Shown here: positions 7,202-14,606 of the stretch, in pieces | Numbering within the stretch: the stretch's first letter is position 1 | Layout of the letters: every line of letters begins with the position of its first letter | The notes under the pieces: model-generated | What the model saw: the letters and a program-made list of their open reading frames with translations, nothing else | The model's database searches: none | Told to the model about the DNA's origin: nothing | Translations under genes and position numbers: made by a program | Origin: a virus | DNA length: 25,662 nt | Virus record (IMG/VR): IMGVR_UViG_3300017917_000228 | Span: 1-25,662 of that record | Strand: one strand, 5' to 3'

Positions 7202-7213
7202 GAGCCGAAGCTC
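7202..7213 (-). promoter_or_regulatory. 5'-terminal UUCG tetraloop hairpin in late leader
   Basis: On the minus strand GAGC-TTCG-GCTC, a 4-bp stem closed by the very stable C(UUCG)G tetraloop. With +1 placed at 7214 from the late box, the hairpin occupies bases 2-13 of the mRNA. The ribosome site AAGGAG (7194-7189) stays single-stranded downstream. A 5'-end hairpin of this type would protect the message from 5'-dependent decay. Confidence 0.7.
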
Positions 7214-7219
7214 TACACT

Positions 7220-7227
7220 TATTTATA
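7220..7227 (-). promoter_or_regulatory. T4-type late promoter (exact TATAAATA)
   Basis: Exact eight-base match to the gp55-dependent T4 late promoter box, with predicted +1 at 7214 and a 34-base leader to the ATG at 7180. It implies that the phage encodes a gp55-like sigma factor elsewhere. Confidence 0.82.
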
Positions 7228-7248
7228 CCGTTTTGGAGAATTTGCGGT

Positions 7249-9129
7249 TTACTCGCCCAAATTGGGGTTGTTTAAAATTCTGTTGCCAGCCGAGAATCCA
7301 AAGCGATTGACCAGTTTAGCCCGGCCTGCATCGGACGCAATGACCCAACCTTCTTGTCCAGGTTGTTGTCGATCCAGTTGGTTTAGCATGTCTGTTTTGA
7401 TTTCGTGCAACAACAAGAACGCAGTAAAGGCCGCTGAGATACCATCTAGATTTGATCTTGGGCTTTGTAAATATTCCACAATATTGTTGTATTTTCTTGG
7501 AGTCACTGACTTTTGTAACCATGGTCCAAAGTCGGCCAACAAATTGTCGTAATTGCTCATAATTCTTGAATTGATATAACGCTTACACAACTGTGGCAAA
7601 TCTGTAATTCCAGCGGCACGCAATTCAGCAGGATTAAAAAGACTGTCTATAGCTGATCCATGCTGTGCTACAACACTGCGTAATTCCTTTTCTAATTTTC
7701 TGCTGGGTGCAACGTTTTTGATATCTTTTACTGTGGGCTCAATTAATAATAATCCTGGATGAGGATCAAATGAGACGTGCTTGATGGGCTCAGCTTCACT
7801 GCCAGGATCTGCATATCGTGTATGTACAGCAATGCCTACTTCTGAATCGCCAATGGCTTGACCCAGCTTGCTTGATGCAGGAATACGATATTCAACAAAA
7901 TTAGGACGGAACACATAAGCGCCAGCTTGTTCTGGTGGAGTTTGAGTATACAATAAATCACCTTGTACATAGCCTCGAAAGTTGGCAGGAGTAGCAGCTT
8001 CTAGCATGGGCCATAGTTTTGTGTAAATGCCAATTAATTCTCCGCGTTCACCTGAACGCATACGTTGAATACGTGCCAGCTGGTCTGGACTAGTTGCTAG
8101 TCCATCGTAGCCCTTGGCTAGGAATCCTGATTTATCTGTTAATACAAATCTGCCGTCGGGCTTGCGACCCCAAATAATTGCAGGCTTGCCATCCCATTTT
8201 ACAGTGGTAGTAGCAGCAGTGTTTTCAGCAGCTGAAGTAATAATTGCCAAGGCTTCTTTTACACCACGTGTGCCACGTTCAAACACTAGATCTTCCAAGT
8301 GTTCAATTCTAGCAGCAGCTTCTGTTAATTGTTGACTTTCAAAAATAGGTGTCATTCCTTGATTTACAATTCTATCACGCAAACGTGCTAAAAAGTTGAC
8401 TTCAGTATAGCCTGTTGGTGGTGGCAATTCCATGCCTTCCATAAAAGGTACACCTTCACGTGCAAAATGCTCACGTGCATCTTTTAATTTTTCATCTTTT
8501 TGAGGATCTTTTTCTAGAGCTCGAACAATAGATTCTACACTGTATAAATCTTCTCGTGTGGCTTGTTTGTTTAATAATATTTTTGCTATAGCATCAGGAT
8601 CATTTGAAATGATTTCATTTGTGGCACGATCTTGCAAGCCAGCTGTTTGATTTAATTTATAGCCCATGCTTTTGGCAATTGAATTCATTAGCACATTGCG
8701 ATCCTGACCTTTATAGTTAGAATCTGCTGGAGCTGATAGGATGAATTTACTAAATGGAACATCCTTTAAAAACATAAAGTCTGTTTGTACATAACCTTTT
8801 GAAGGATTTCCGTTAATGGGTGTTTTAAAGTGTACTGAAATTCCTGATTTACGAATATATTCTTCGGGCTTTAATCCATTTAATTGTGCCCATTGTGTTA
8901 ATTGGGCTACCATTTGTTCTTTGGTGAATTGATTGGCGTCTACAGCTAGATCCAAATCGCCTGATGTAGGCTTACGACCAGTTGAACCCAGAGTGTTGTC
9001 CTGTAGATCCATACCAGTTAATTGTTCCAACCAAGCAATGGTCGATTTAACATCTGTTTGATTGATGCGTTGTGTTAATGCACGACCTGACGCATCTTTA
9101 AAGATGTTGCCGCCTTCATTTAAATTCAT
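7249..9129 (-). CDS. fusion of pol-beta-type nucleotidyltransferase and KxDG ligase-like module
   Basis: A 626-aa protein of undescribed activity. Residues ~46-120 hold a nucleotidyltransferase core: GST (48-50), G57-D58-L-D60 and a third acidic residue in QTDFMF (D117), the GS...DxD...D pattern of the pol-beta superfamily. Residues ~275-610 resemble a covalent nucleotidyltransferase (DNA/RNA ligase): VKWDGKPAIIWG with K311-x-D313-G314 as motif I, GYVQGDLLY near 387-394, and EGWVI (593-597) with AKLV (604-607) as candidate motifs IV and V. Similar proteins occur, from memory, as uncharacterised proteins of T4-like phages (possibly DUF6267). The pairing suggests nucleic-acid end repair, perhaps of RNA. 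The ATG at 9129 overlaps the upstream stop by one base (TAATG). Boundaries are firm; the enzymatic reading is inference. Confidence 0.8.
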   Translation of the reverse strand: MNLNEGGNIFKDASGRALTQRINQTDVKSTIAWLEQLTGMDLQDNTLGSTGRKPTSGDLDLAVDANQFTKEQMVAQLTQWAQLNGLKPEEYIRKSGISVHFKTPINGNPSKGYVQTDFMFLKDVPFSKFILSAPADSNYKGQDRNVLMNSIAKSMGYKLNQTAGLQDRATNEIISNDPDAIAKILLNKQATREDLYSVESIVRALEKDPQKDEKLKDAREHFAREGVPFMEGMELPPPTGYTEVNFLARLRDRIVNQGMTPIFESQQLTEAAARIEHLEDLVFERGTRGVKEALAIITSAAENTAATTTVKWDGKPAIIWGRKPDGRFVLTDKSGFLAKGYDGLATSPDQLARIQRMRSGERGELIGIYTKLWPMLEAATPANFRGYVQGDLLYTQTPPEQAGAYVFRPNFVEYRIPASSKLGQAIGDSEVGIAVHTRYADPGSEAEPIKHVSFDPHPGLLLIEPTVKDIKNVAPSRKLEKELRSVVAQHGSAIDSLFNPAELRAAGITDLPQLCKRYINSRIMSNYDNLLADFGPWLQKSVTPRKYNNIVEYLQSPRSNLDGISAAFTAFLLLHEIKTDMLNQLDRQQPGQEGWVIASDAGRAKLVNRFGFSAGNRILNNPNLGE

Positions 9130-10076
9130 TATAGGCCCAGGGCCTTTCTTAATTGATCGGCCACAGCAGGATCAGCTTTGACAGCTGCCTGTAACTGTGC
9201 TAGTTTTGTTGCGTCAATACCAGCTTGTTGTAGTACAGAATCAGCTGTTGCGGCTTGGCCAGCGCCAGTGGGTTTAACTCGATCATACAACTTGTTTAAT
9301 GTATTGATATAGGGAGGACGGGTTTCTTCTGTAGGACTGTTGTTGTTGTAATCAAACCATTTTCCGGCCTTGTCTTTAATCCAAATTTTGCCTTGGTATC
9401 CACGAACACCATCAAGATTTTTCCACTGTGGATCAGCAGGCAAATATTCTATTTTTTGTTGTGGCTGTGGTGTTAATTGTGCTTGTGCATTGGGCACAGC
9501 TTTGGCTAACTCTTGATCTAAAAAGCCTTGAAAACTTGGTTCGGGCACTGTGCCAGACTGTTGATCCGCCCACTGGCCATTGTCATTGATGATATAGGTC
9601 CTGTTGCGGAACTGTAACACAGCAGGATCAGGGTTGATCACTTTGACCATTAACTGCCCAGCACCAGACTCTACGTCAGTAGCGGATGTTGCTGCTTGTT
9701 GTACCAGCTTGGGAAACAAGCCAGTTATAGCCGCAGGATTGTCAGCTTGATCTGTCATGGCATCAATCAACTGAGTTATTTCTTGACGATTGATAGCATT
9801 GGCAATGGGTTGCCCTTTTAGCAAATTCTTTTGTACAAATGACATCAATGATTGTTTGTAAAGCTGTGCATATCTAGTAGGATCAGGATTGGCTGCTTTT
9901 AATTGTTTGGCGTAGGTTGTCCAGGCTTTGACCGCACGGTCAGCAACATTTTGTATGCCCGCTTGTGTGGTACGATCTTGCTTGGACTGTTGATATCCTT
10001 GTACAGCACCTTTAATGCCTTGTAATATACCTGCTTCATCCAGCAGTTGACGTTGTGTTAGCTCATGAATTTGCAT
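9129..10076 (-). CDS. hypothetical Gln-rich phage protein, 315 aa
   Basis: Function not recognised. The start MQIHELTQRQLLDEAGI is a short amphipathic head of a kind seen in several T4-like phage proteins. The middle is rich in Gln, Ala and Pro (QAQLTPQPQQKIEYLPADPQ) with one compact region around KIWIKDKAGKWFDYNN. There are no cysteines, membrane segments or enzyme motifs. It overlaps the 82-aa gene upstream by 14 bases and the nucleotidyltransferase-ligase gene downstream by one base, so the three form one translation unit. A partner role for the downstream enzyme, or a minor virion role, is possible from position only. Confidence 0.75.
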   Translation of the reverse strand: MQIHELTQRQLLDEAGILQGIKGAVQGYQQSKQDRTTQAGIQNVADRAVKAWTTYAKQLKAANPDPTRYAQLYKQSLMSFVQKNLLKGQPIANAINRQEITQLIDAMTDQADNPAAITGLFPKLVQQAATSATDVESGAGQLMVKVINPDPAVLQFRNRTYIINDNGQWADQQSGTVPEPSFQGFLDQELAKAVPNAQAQLTPQPQQKIEYLPADPQWKNLDGVRGYQGKIWIKDKAGKWFDYNNNSPTEETRPPYINTLNKLYDRVKPTGAGQAATADSVLQQAGIDATKLAQLQAAVKADPAVADQLRKALGL

Positions 10077-10311
10077 CTGTTTTTCTCACTGTTCTTGTAA
10101 ATTTACCAGGGTCTTTGAGCTTGATGGCATTCAACAACTTACGTGTGAGATTTTCAGCTTGCTCTGGTGTGTATGTTTCTTCTATAGATTCCAGCAAGCG
10201 TATGGCTGATGCAATAACGTTTGAAGCACGATTTTCAATGACATGGCGCTGATCACGCTCAATATACATTGAATCCAATTCTTCTAAAAGACTACGAGTT
10301 TTCTTTTGCAT
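10063..10311 (-). CDS. small helical hypothetical protein, 82 aa
   Basis: Function not recognised. The protein is almost wholly helical and highly charged (KKTRSLLEELDSMYIERDQR; YTPEQAENLTRKLLNAIKLK) and has no cysteines or membrane segment. It is first in a three-gene unit, with its 3' end overlapping the next gene by 14 bases. The ATG at 10311 has AAAAGG about 10 bases upstream, at the predicted 5' end of a transcript from the AATAAATA box. A small regulatory or assembly partner is plausible; nothing more can be said. Confidence 0.72.
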   Translation of the reverse strand: MQKKTRSLLEELDSMYIERDQRHVIENRASNVIASAIRLLESIEETYTPEQAENLTRKLLNAIKLKDPGKFTRTVRKTDANS

Positions 10312-10331
10312 AATGGCTAGAACCTTTTTAT

Positions 10332-10339
10332 TATTTATT
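10332..10339 (-). promoter_or_regulatory. probable late promoter box (AATAAATA)
   Basis: Seven of eight bases of the late box, overlapping the stop of the radical-SAM gene. Predicted +1 at 10326 gives a 15-base leader starting AAAAGG before the ATG at 10311. A TATAAT immediately upstream has no good -35, so I favour the late reading. Confidence 0.45.
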
Positions 10340-11471
10340 ATAGATATCTAGAATAAAAATTAGCTACTTCTGAAAAGGTTTTTTTCCAATCTTGATTTCT
10401 GATTTGATCAAACTGTTCAGTTTTTGCAATAAATTCTCGGATTTGGGTTGGATTTTCTTTCCAGTTGGAACTGATAAATTGAAACATGCGAGTGTCCTTT
10501 ATTGCATCAACATATTCTTGTGTAATATTATTTACATTAAGATAGTTATGATTGGCCAATTGTGTGGTATGATCAACTGTGTCACCAAAACGATTTGTAT
10601 TAAAATTGGCTCGTATCCAATTTTCAACTTCTCCAAAATATAATAAATTTAAATTGCTTGTACATTCTTGTACAAAGAACATTACATTTCCGGGCAATTT
10701 TTCCCGCAAATTAAAAATGTTGTCAACTACTTGATTCCAGTTGCCGGGCCAACGCAGATAATCAAAGCGATCGTGTGTGCCATCAATGCTGATCATTAAT
10801 TTAACCAATCTAAATTTTTCTATTAATTTGTAGTATTTTTCATCAATGGGTTGTGTGCCATTGGTCTGAAATCCCAATAGAATTTTATCTTTGGCATTGG
10901 GCACTAAATCTGCAATTAATTCAGCAGTTTTCCAATAACTTGTACCCATCAGTGTTTCACCACCGCAAAACTGAACCTGTTCCAAATTACTCAAATCCAA
11001 TGTTTCAAGAATATTTTTAATTATATTAAAATTGTCATTGACAGTCAAAGTAAAATTATTGCTTTTTAATAAATTATTGTCTCGAAGATGCTTTTCCCAA
11101 TATGTGCTACTATTTGCGTCGCAGGTCCTACAGGCCAAATTACAACTACGGTCGAATAATAAATCTATACGTTTTGGGCCTGATAATTCTTTTTCAGTAC
11201 CAAACGCTTCAATCATTGATTGGCGGAAACTTTTAAGCCCAACTGCTTCAACATGTTGACATTGCCAGCACCCATCTAACCAAATATTTTCATTGTTTGT
11301 TTTTCTAATATTTTGCAATGAAATATCCTGCCACAACTGTCCTGGGTCCCGAAGCACTGACAGTTTAGTAGTACTTAAACAACATTGATTGTAGGTCAAT
11401 GTGTTGGTTTGAGCCTTTAAATTGATATTGAGGCCACCGTGGATCATTGGACAATGTATGTTTTTAGTCAT
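10338..11471 (-). CDS. radical SAM enzyme with extra N-terminal cysteines
   Basis: A 377-aa radical S-adenosylmethionine enzyme. The [4Fe-4S] site is C110-x3-C114-x2-C117 (CNLACRTC), followed by the SAM-binding GGE motif (FCGGETLMG, 169-176) and strands expected of the partial TIM barrel (LGFQTNGTQ, LMISIDGTHDRFDYLR). Five cysteines before the core (C7, C30, C31, C68, C71) suggest an auxiliary Fe-S cluster, here in the N-terminal part, as in twitch/SPASM-like phage radical-SAM proteins remembered from cyanophages. The reaction is unknown; peptide or nucleotide modification are options. It is the last gene of the SGNH-primase-helicase operon, its ATG overlapping the helicase stop by one base. 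It is the only evident Fe-S client in the window. Confidence 0.9.
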   Translation of the reverse strand: MTKNIHCPMIHGGLNINLKAQTNTLTYNQCCLSTTKLSVLRDPGQLWQDISLQNIRKTNNENIWLDGCWQCQHVEAVGLKSFRQSMIEAFGTEKELSGPKRIDLLFDRSCNLACRTCDANSSTYWEKHLRDNNLLKSNNFTLTVNDNFNIIKNILETLDLSNLEQVQFCGGETLMGTSYWKTAELIADLVPNAKDKILLGFQTNGTQPIDEKYYKLIEKFRLVKLMISIDGTHDRFDYLRWPGNWNQVVDNIFNLREKLPGNVMFFVQECTSNLNLLYFGEVENWIRANFNTNRFGDTVDHTTQLANHNYLNVNNITQEYVDAIKDTRMFQFISSNWKENPTQIREFIAKTEQFDQIRNQDWKKTFSEVANFYSRYL

Positions 11472-12871
11472 TAAAAATTAGATTTAATTGAACCCAACAA
11501 CTGTTTTAGTTTGGCACTGTTTACATCAGCCACTGGAGATGACGTTTCTTCATCGCCTGCATCCTGTATGCCCACTCTGCTGGTAGCTTTGATTTGATCC
11601 ATTACGTTGGGCTTTTTAATGAATCCACTGGATTGTTGTTGATCTTCGCCCAAGTCTGTAATACGCATGGTTTCGATGTTGTATTCCAAATCTACCTTTT
11701 GTCCTACACCTGTTGAACTACGCGATTTCATACACTGAATTTGATAGCGTCCACGCTCTTTCATAGCACGGCTTGTAAAAATACCAAACACGTTGTCAGC
11801 TGTGTTAATTTTACTAATACCACCCGAAATATGACTGTGATCAAACTCTACTTCTTCCACAGCCCCGCGATTTAACTGACTAGCTGTAACTAGCAATACA
11901 TTTAATTCTTTTGCTAGATTACGCAATTCTTCTGAAACATACTTGTCTTTTACGAATAAATCATTGGGACTTACTTTGGCCGATACTGGCATCAACAAAT
12001 CCAAATAGTCAACCATGACGAAGTCCACCTTAATTCCAGTCTGTACCTGTACTTCTTTTAAGTATGCTCGCACATCATTGATATTGGATTGTGCTGGCAA
12101 TGCTTTGATTCTATATTGCCCGGACTTTTTACTGTACAACTTAACCTTTAATTCTGTGGTATCCATGTCTTTACGAATATCTTTTGTTGACATTCCTGCT
12201 AACATAGCATCTGTACGCAACGCACATAGTTCTTCACTAAGTTCTAAACTAATGTATACACCACTTAATCCTTGCTGTAACCAACTCAAGGCTATGTTCA
12301 TCATAACCAATGATTTACCTGAACCAGATCCACCAGCAAAAATGTTTAATTCACCACGACTGAATCCACCATATAGCAGTTTGTCCACACTGGGCCAACC
12401 TGTGCTTACTTGTCCGCCTGAACTAAAGTACTTTTCTAATCGACTCTTGGGATTATCAAAATAGTCTGTGCCCATGTCTTTTGTTAAGGATATTTGTACA
12501 GCATCTTTGATTAGTTTTTCTACAGGATCAAACTCGCCCTTTTCCAACATATCCGCAGCTTTTAAAATAGCACGCTCTAGTTCTTGACGTTTGGTAAATC
12601 CTTCAAACTCGCCCATGAACCAATTAAAATGATCTTCATTTAAATCAGGAATATGATTTAATTTAATTCCTGTTGCGGCTGCAATTTGTTCAGCCACGGG
12701 CATTGTTTTAAATTCATTTACGTGCTGGGCTATAAATTCTGCGGCAGGACGTAGGCTACGATCAAAGTTTTCAGCATTGTAAATGTTCTGCACACGAACA
12801 TAGCTGGCAGCATCTTGGAGCATCATTTCCAAGAACAAGCGTTGTACTTCAGTTCCGTAATCTTTTAACAA
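11471..12871 (-). CDS. 41: replicative DNA helicase, T4 gp41/DnaB family
   Basis: The hexameric 5'-3' helicase that unwinds DNA at the phage replication fork. The 466-aa length is close to T4 gp41. The RecA-like core carries Walker A GGSGSGKS at 180-187 and Walker B with the hydrophobic run VDFVMVDYLDLL ending near D288-D291; TASQLNR and the later SHISGGI region match DnaB motifs H3 and H4. Residues 1-130 form the helical N-terminal domain. The gene overlaps the primase by 23 bases and the radical-SAM gene by one, so helicase and primase are made together as a primosome. The ATG at 12871 fits the family N-terminus. Confidence 0.93.
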   Translation of the reverse strand: MLKDYGTEVQRLFLEMMLQDAASYVRVQNIYNAENFDRSLRPAAEFIAQHVNEFKTMPVAEQIAAATGIKLNHIPDLNEDHFNWFMGEFEGFTKRQELERAILKAADMLEKGEFDPVEKLIKDAVQISLTKDMGTDYFDNPKSRLEKYFSSGGQVSTGWPSVDKLLYGGFSRGELNIFAGGSGSGKSLVMMNIALSWLQQGLSGVYISLELSEELCALRTDAMLAGMSTKDIRKDMDTTELKVKLYSKKSGQYRIKALPAQSNINDVRAYLKEVQVQTGIKVDFVMVDYLDLLMPVSAKVSPNDLFVKDKYVSEELRNLAKELNVLLVTASQLNRGAVEEVEFDHSHISGGISKINTADNVFGIFTSRAMKERGRYQIQCMKSRSSTGVGQKVDLEYNIETMRITDLGEDQQQSSGFIKKPNVMDQIKATSRVGIQDAGDEETSSPVADVNSAKLKQLLGSIKSNF

Positions 12872-13832
12872 TTTGCTTTTTCCTTAATTCAATCTTTATT
12901 TTACTTGATTCTCGAGCTTGCAGTATAGTTATTAGAGTAGCCAAGCGGCCATACTTAATCACAGCATCATTTACGTCTTTGCAATCAGGCCACTCGGGCA
13001 TGCTCACCGACCAACCTAGTTCTATAGCACGATCTACCAACTTCATACCAGCGGCATCTTGATCGGGCACTACTACGACTTCCCGGCCCAAACTACGAAT
13101 TAATCGTACTTGTGCATCATTGATTTCAGCGTGTAACACAGCTAGTCCTGAGATGCTTAAGGCATCAAACACACCTTCCATTACCAGCACATAATTCCAC
13201 GCATCGCTTTGTAAGTCTGTGCCAAACACATATCCGGGCTGTATATCATTAATATACTTGGGTATCTTATTGTCTAGAAATCTACAACTGTATCCAACCA
13301 CAGCATTGTTATATGTGAAAGGCACTACTATGTGTGGGCGAGTCCAATGTACGTTATCTGTTTGTATCTGCACCATCAATGGATAATCTTTTGGTACACA
13401 ACGACGGTGTACATAGTCCCAATGTTCGTGGTGTTCGGGTGTGAGCAATTCAGCAAACGGTGGTAAATCGCGTTCTTCAAACTTAATACCTTGCAATTCA
13501 TTTGCAACTTGTTGACGCTCACTTAATAAACCCGCAATTGATTTGTGTTTAAGACTTTCTAAATTAATACGTTCTATTTCTTCTTGCGGAACATTTAACC
13601 ATGACAACAGTCTGCGTGCTTTATAACTTAGGTTACGTCCTAGAATAAAACTGGCAGTATATCCACAATTAAAACAGTGAAAACTCCAACCTTCATCCGA
13701 CAGCTTTATGCCGCCACGTGATCGACGATCTGGATTTTCACCATTGTGTTGGCAACAAGGAGCATTAAAACTGATCCAGCCTGAACTAGACGTTTTACGC
13801 TTGGCTGGTAAGAATTGTAGAATGTCTAGCAT
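12849..13832 (-). CDS. 61: DNA primase, T4 gp61-like
   Basis: Synthesises RNA primers for lagging-strand DNA synthesis, acting with the gp41 helicase. The 327-aa protein has an N-terminal zinc-binding domain (C26, C27, H29 ... C53-x2-C56 in FHCFNCGY) and a TOPRIM catalytic domain with VLVMEGVFDA (E219) and VVVPDQDAAG (D257, D259). It is close in size to T4 gp61 (342 aa). The basic C-terminus (KIKIELRKKQIVKRLRN) overlaps the helicase start by 23 bases. The ATG at 13832 overlaps the stop of the SGNH hydrolase gene by 7 bases. Confidence 0.92.
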   Translation of the reverse strand: MLDILQFLPAKRKTSSSGWISFNAPCCQHNGENPDRRSRGGIKLSDEGWSFHCFNCGYTASFILGRNLSYKARRLLSWLNVPQEEIERINLESLKHKSIAGLLSERQQVANELQGIKFEERDLPPFAELLTPEHHEHWDYVHRRCVPKDYPLMVQIQTDNVHWTRPHIVVPFTYNNAVVGYSCRFLDNKIPKYINDIQPGYVFGTDLQSDAWNYVLVMEGVFDALSISGLAVLHAEINDAQVRLIRSLGREVVVVPDQDAAGMKLVDRAIELGWSVSMPEWPDCKDVNDAVIKYGRLATLITILQARESSKIKIELRKKQIVKRLRN

Positions 13833-14572
13833 TCATACATTGTAGCAGATTCTATTAGGGAAATCAAGTGATCTCTTATCAAACTATGCCCAATTTCGTT
13901 GGGATGTCCGTCAGGTTTGATCAACTCTCTACGTTGGTTACTAGGATGATCTCTAAACCATCTAACCCAACTGAAATCAGGTTCTACCAAAGTAGGAGCA
14001 TTAGACACTGGTCTCTCTCCGGGCATGATATTGAACTGTATAGTAGGAATACGATTACGAGCACTTACACCATCAAAAAACAACACCGCCTGTTGGTAAT
14101 TTAATTTTTCTAATTCTGGACAAGTGGTCAGCACTATTTGACGTTTGATTAGATCACAAAATTCTTGAGGCACAGTGCTGGCGCCAATATCAACCCAGGG
14201 ACTGTGTACAAATTTGTTCCAGGGTGGATCATTGGAATAATGTACATGATTGGGATTGTAATGAGAGACTCGATCCGAGTTGGTTAGCCCTACTAATACC
14301 AGACATTCATTTAATGGAACAGTTTCATGATCCAACCACCATTGATAGGTCCACATAGTACTGGTCAAACTACCGCCAGGAATACCAAAATTTTCAGTGG
14401 GTACATTGTAGTGTTTACCAAGTTGACCAAGAAAACAATTTTGTTCTCTATAGTCAATGTTTTGCACCCAACAAAAATGAGCGTCAGGATGAGATTTTAG
14501 TAATTCTGGATCTAGTAGTTCATCGCCGTAGGTCCAGCTGTCGCCAAAGCCTACAATCTTTTTGAATTTCAT
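13826..14572 (-). CDS. SGNH/GDSL-family hydrolase
   Basis: A 248-aa probable esterase or deacylase. SGNH blocks are visible in order: GFGDSW with nucleophile S12 (block I), FGIPGGS at 62-68 with the oxyanion Gly (block II), GLTN with N98 (block III) and DGHPNEIGH with D221 and H223 (block V, in the one-residue-shorter D-x-HP form). There is no signal peptide, so it acts in the host cytoplasm or in the virion. Phage SGNH enzymes usually remove acyl groups from surface glycans, yet this one heads the primase-helicase operon, so another substrate is possible. The ATG at 14572 lies six bases after a CATAAT -10 element and lacks a ribosome site. Confidence 0.88.
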   Translation of the reverse strand: MKFKKIVGFGDSWTYGDELLDPELLKSHPDAHFCWVQNIDYREQNCFLGQLGKHYNVPTENFGIPGGSLTSTMWTYQWWLDHETVPLNECLVLVGLTNSDRVSHYNPNHVHYSNDPPWNKFVHSPWVDIGASTVPQEFCDLIKRQIVLTTCPELEKLNYQQAVLFFDGVSARNRIPTIQFNIMPGERPVSNAPTLVEPDFSWVRWFRDHPSNQRRELIKPDGHPNEIGHSLIRDHLISLIESATMYEC

Positions 14573-14578
14573 CTAGTA

Positions 14579-14606
14579 ATTATGAGTTGATTATCTGTAC
14601 TTTAAA
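14579..14606 (-). promoter_or_regulatory. putative sigma70-like promoter, predicted leaderless start
   Basis: TTTAAA (14606-14601), 16-base spacer, CATAAT (14584-14579), then six bases and the ATG at 14572. The -10 differs by one base from TATAAT, the -35 is poor. The -10-to-ATG distance equals that of the two better promoters at 18885 and 21260, which is the main reason to report it. Confidence 0.4.

Noticed and set aside
12015-12464. Plus-strand open frame of 149 codons
   Set aside because: It is the antisense of the helicase core with its Walker motifs; no promoter or homology-like features.
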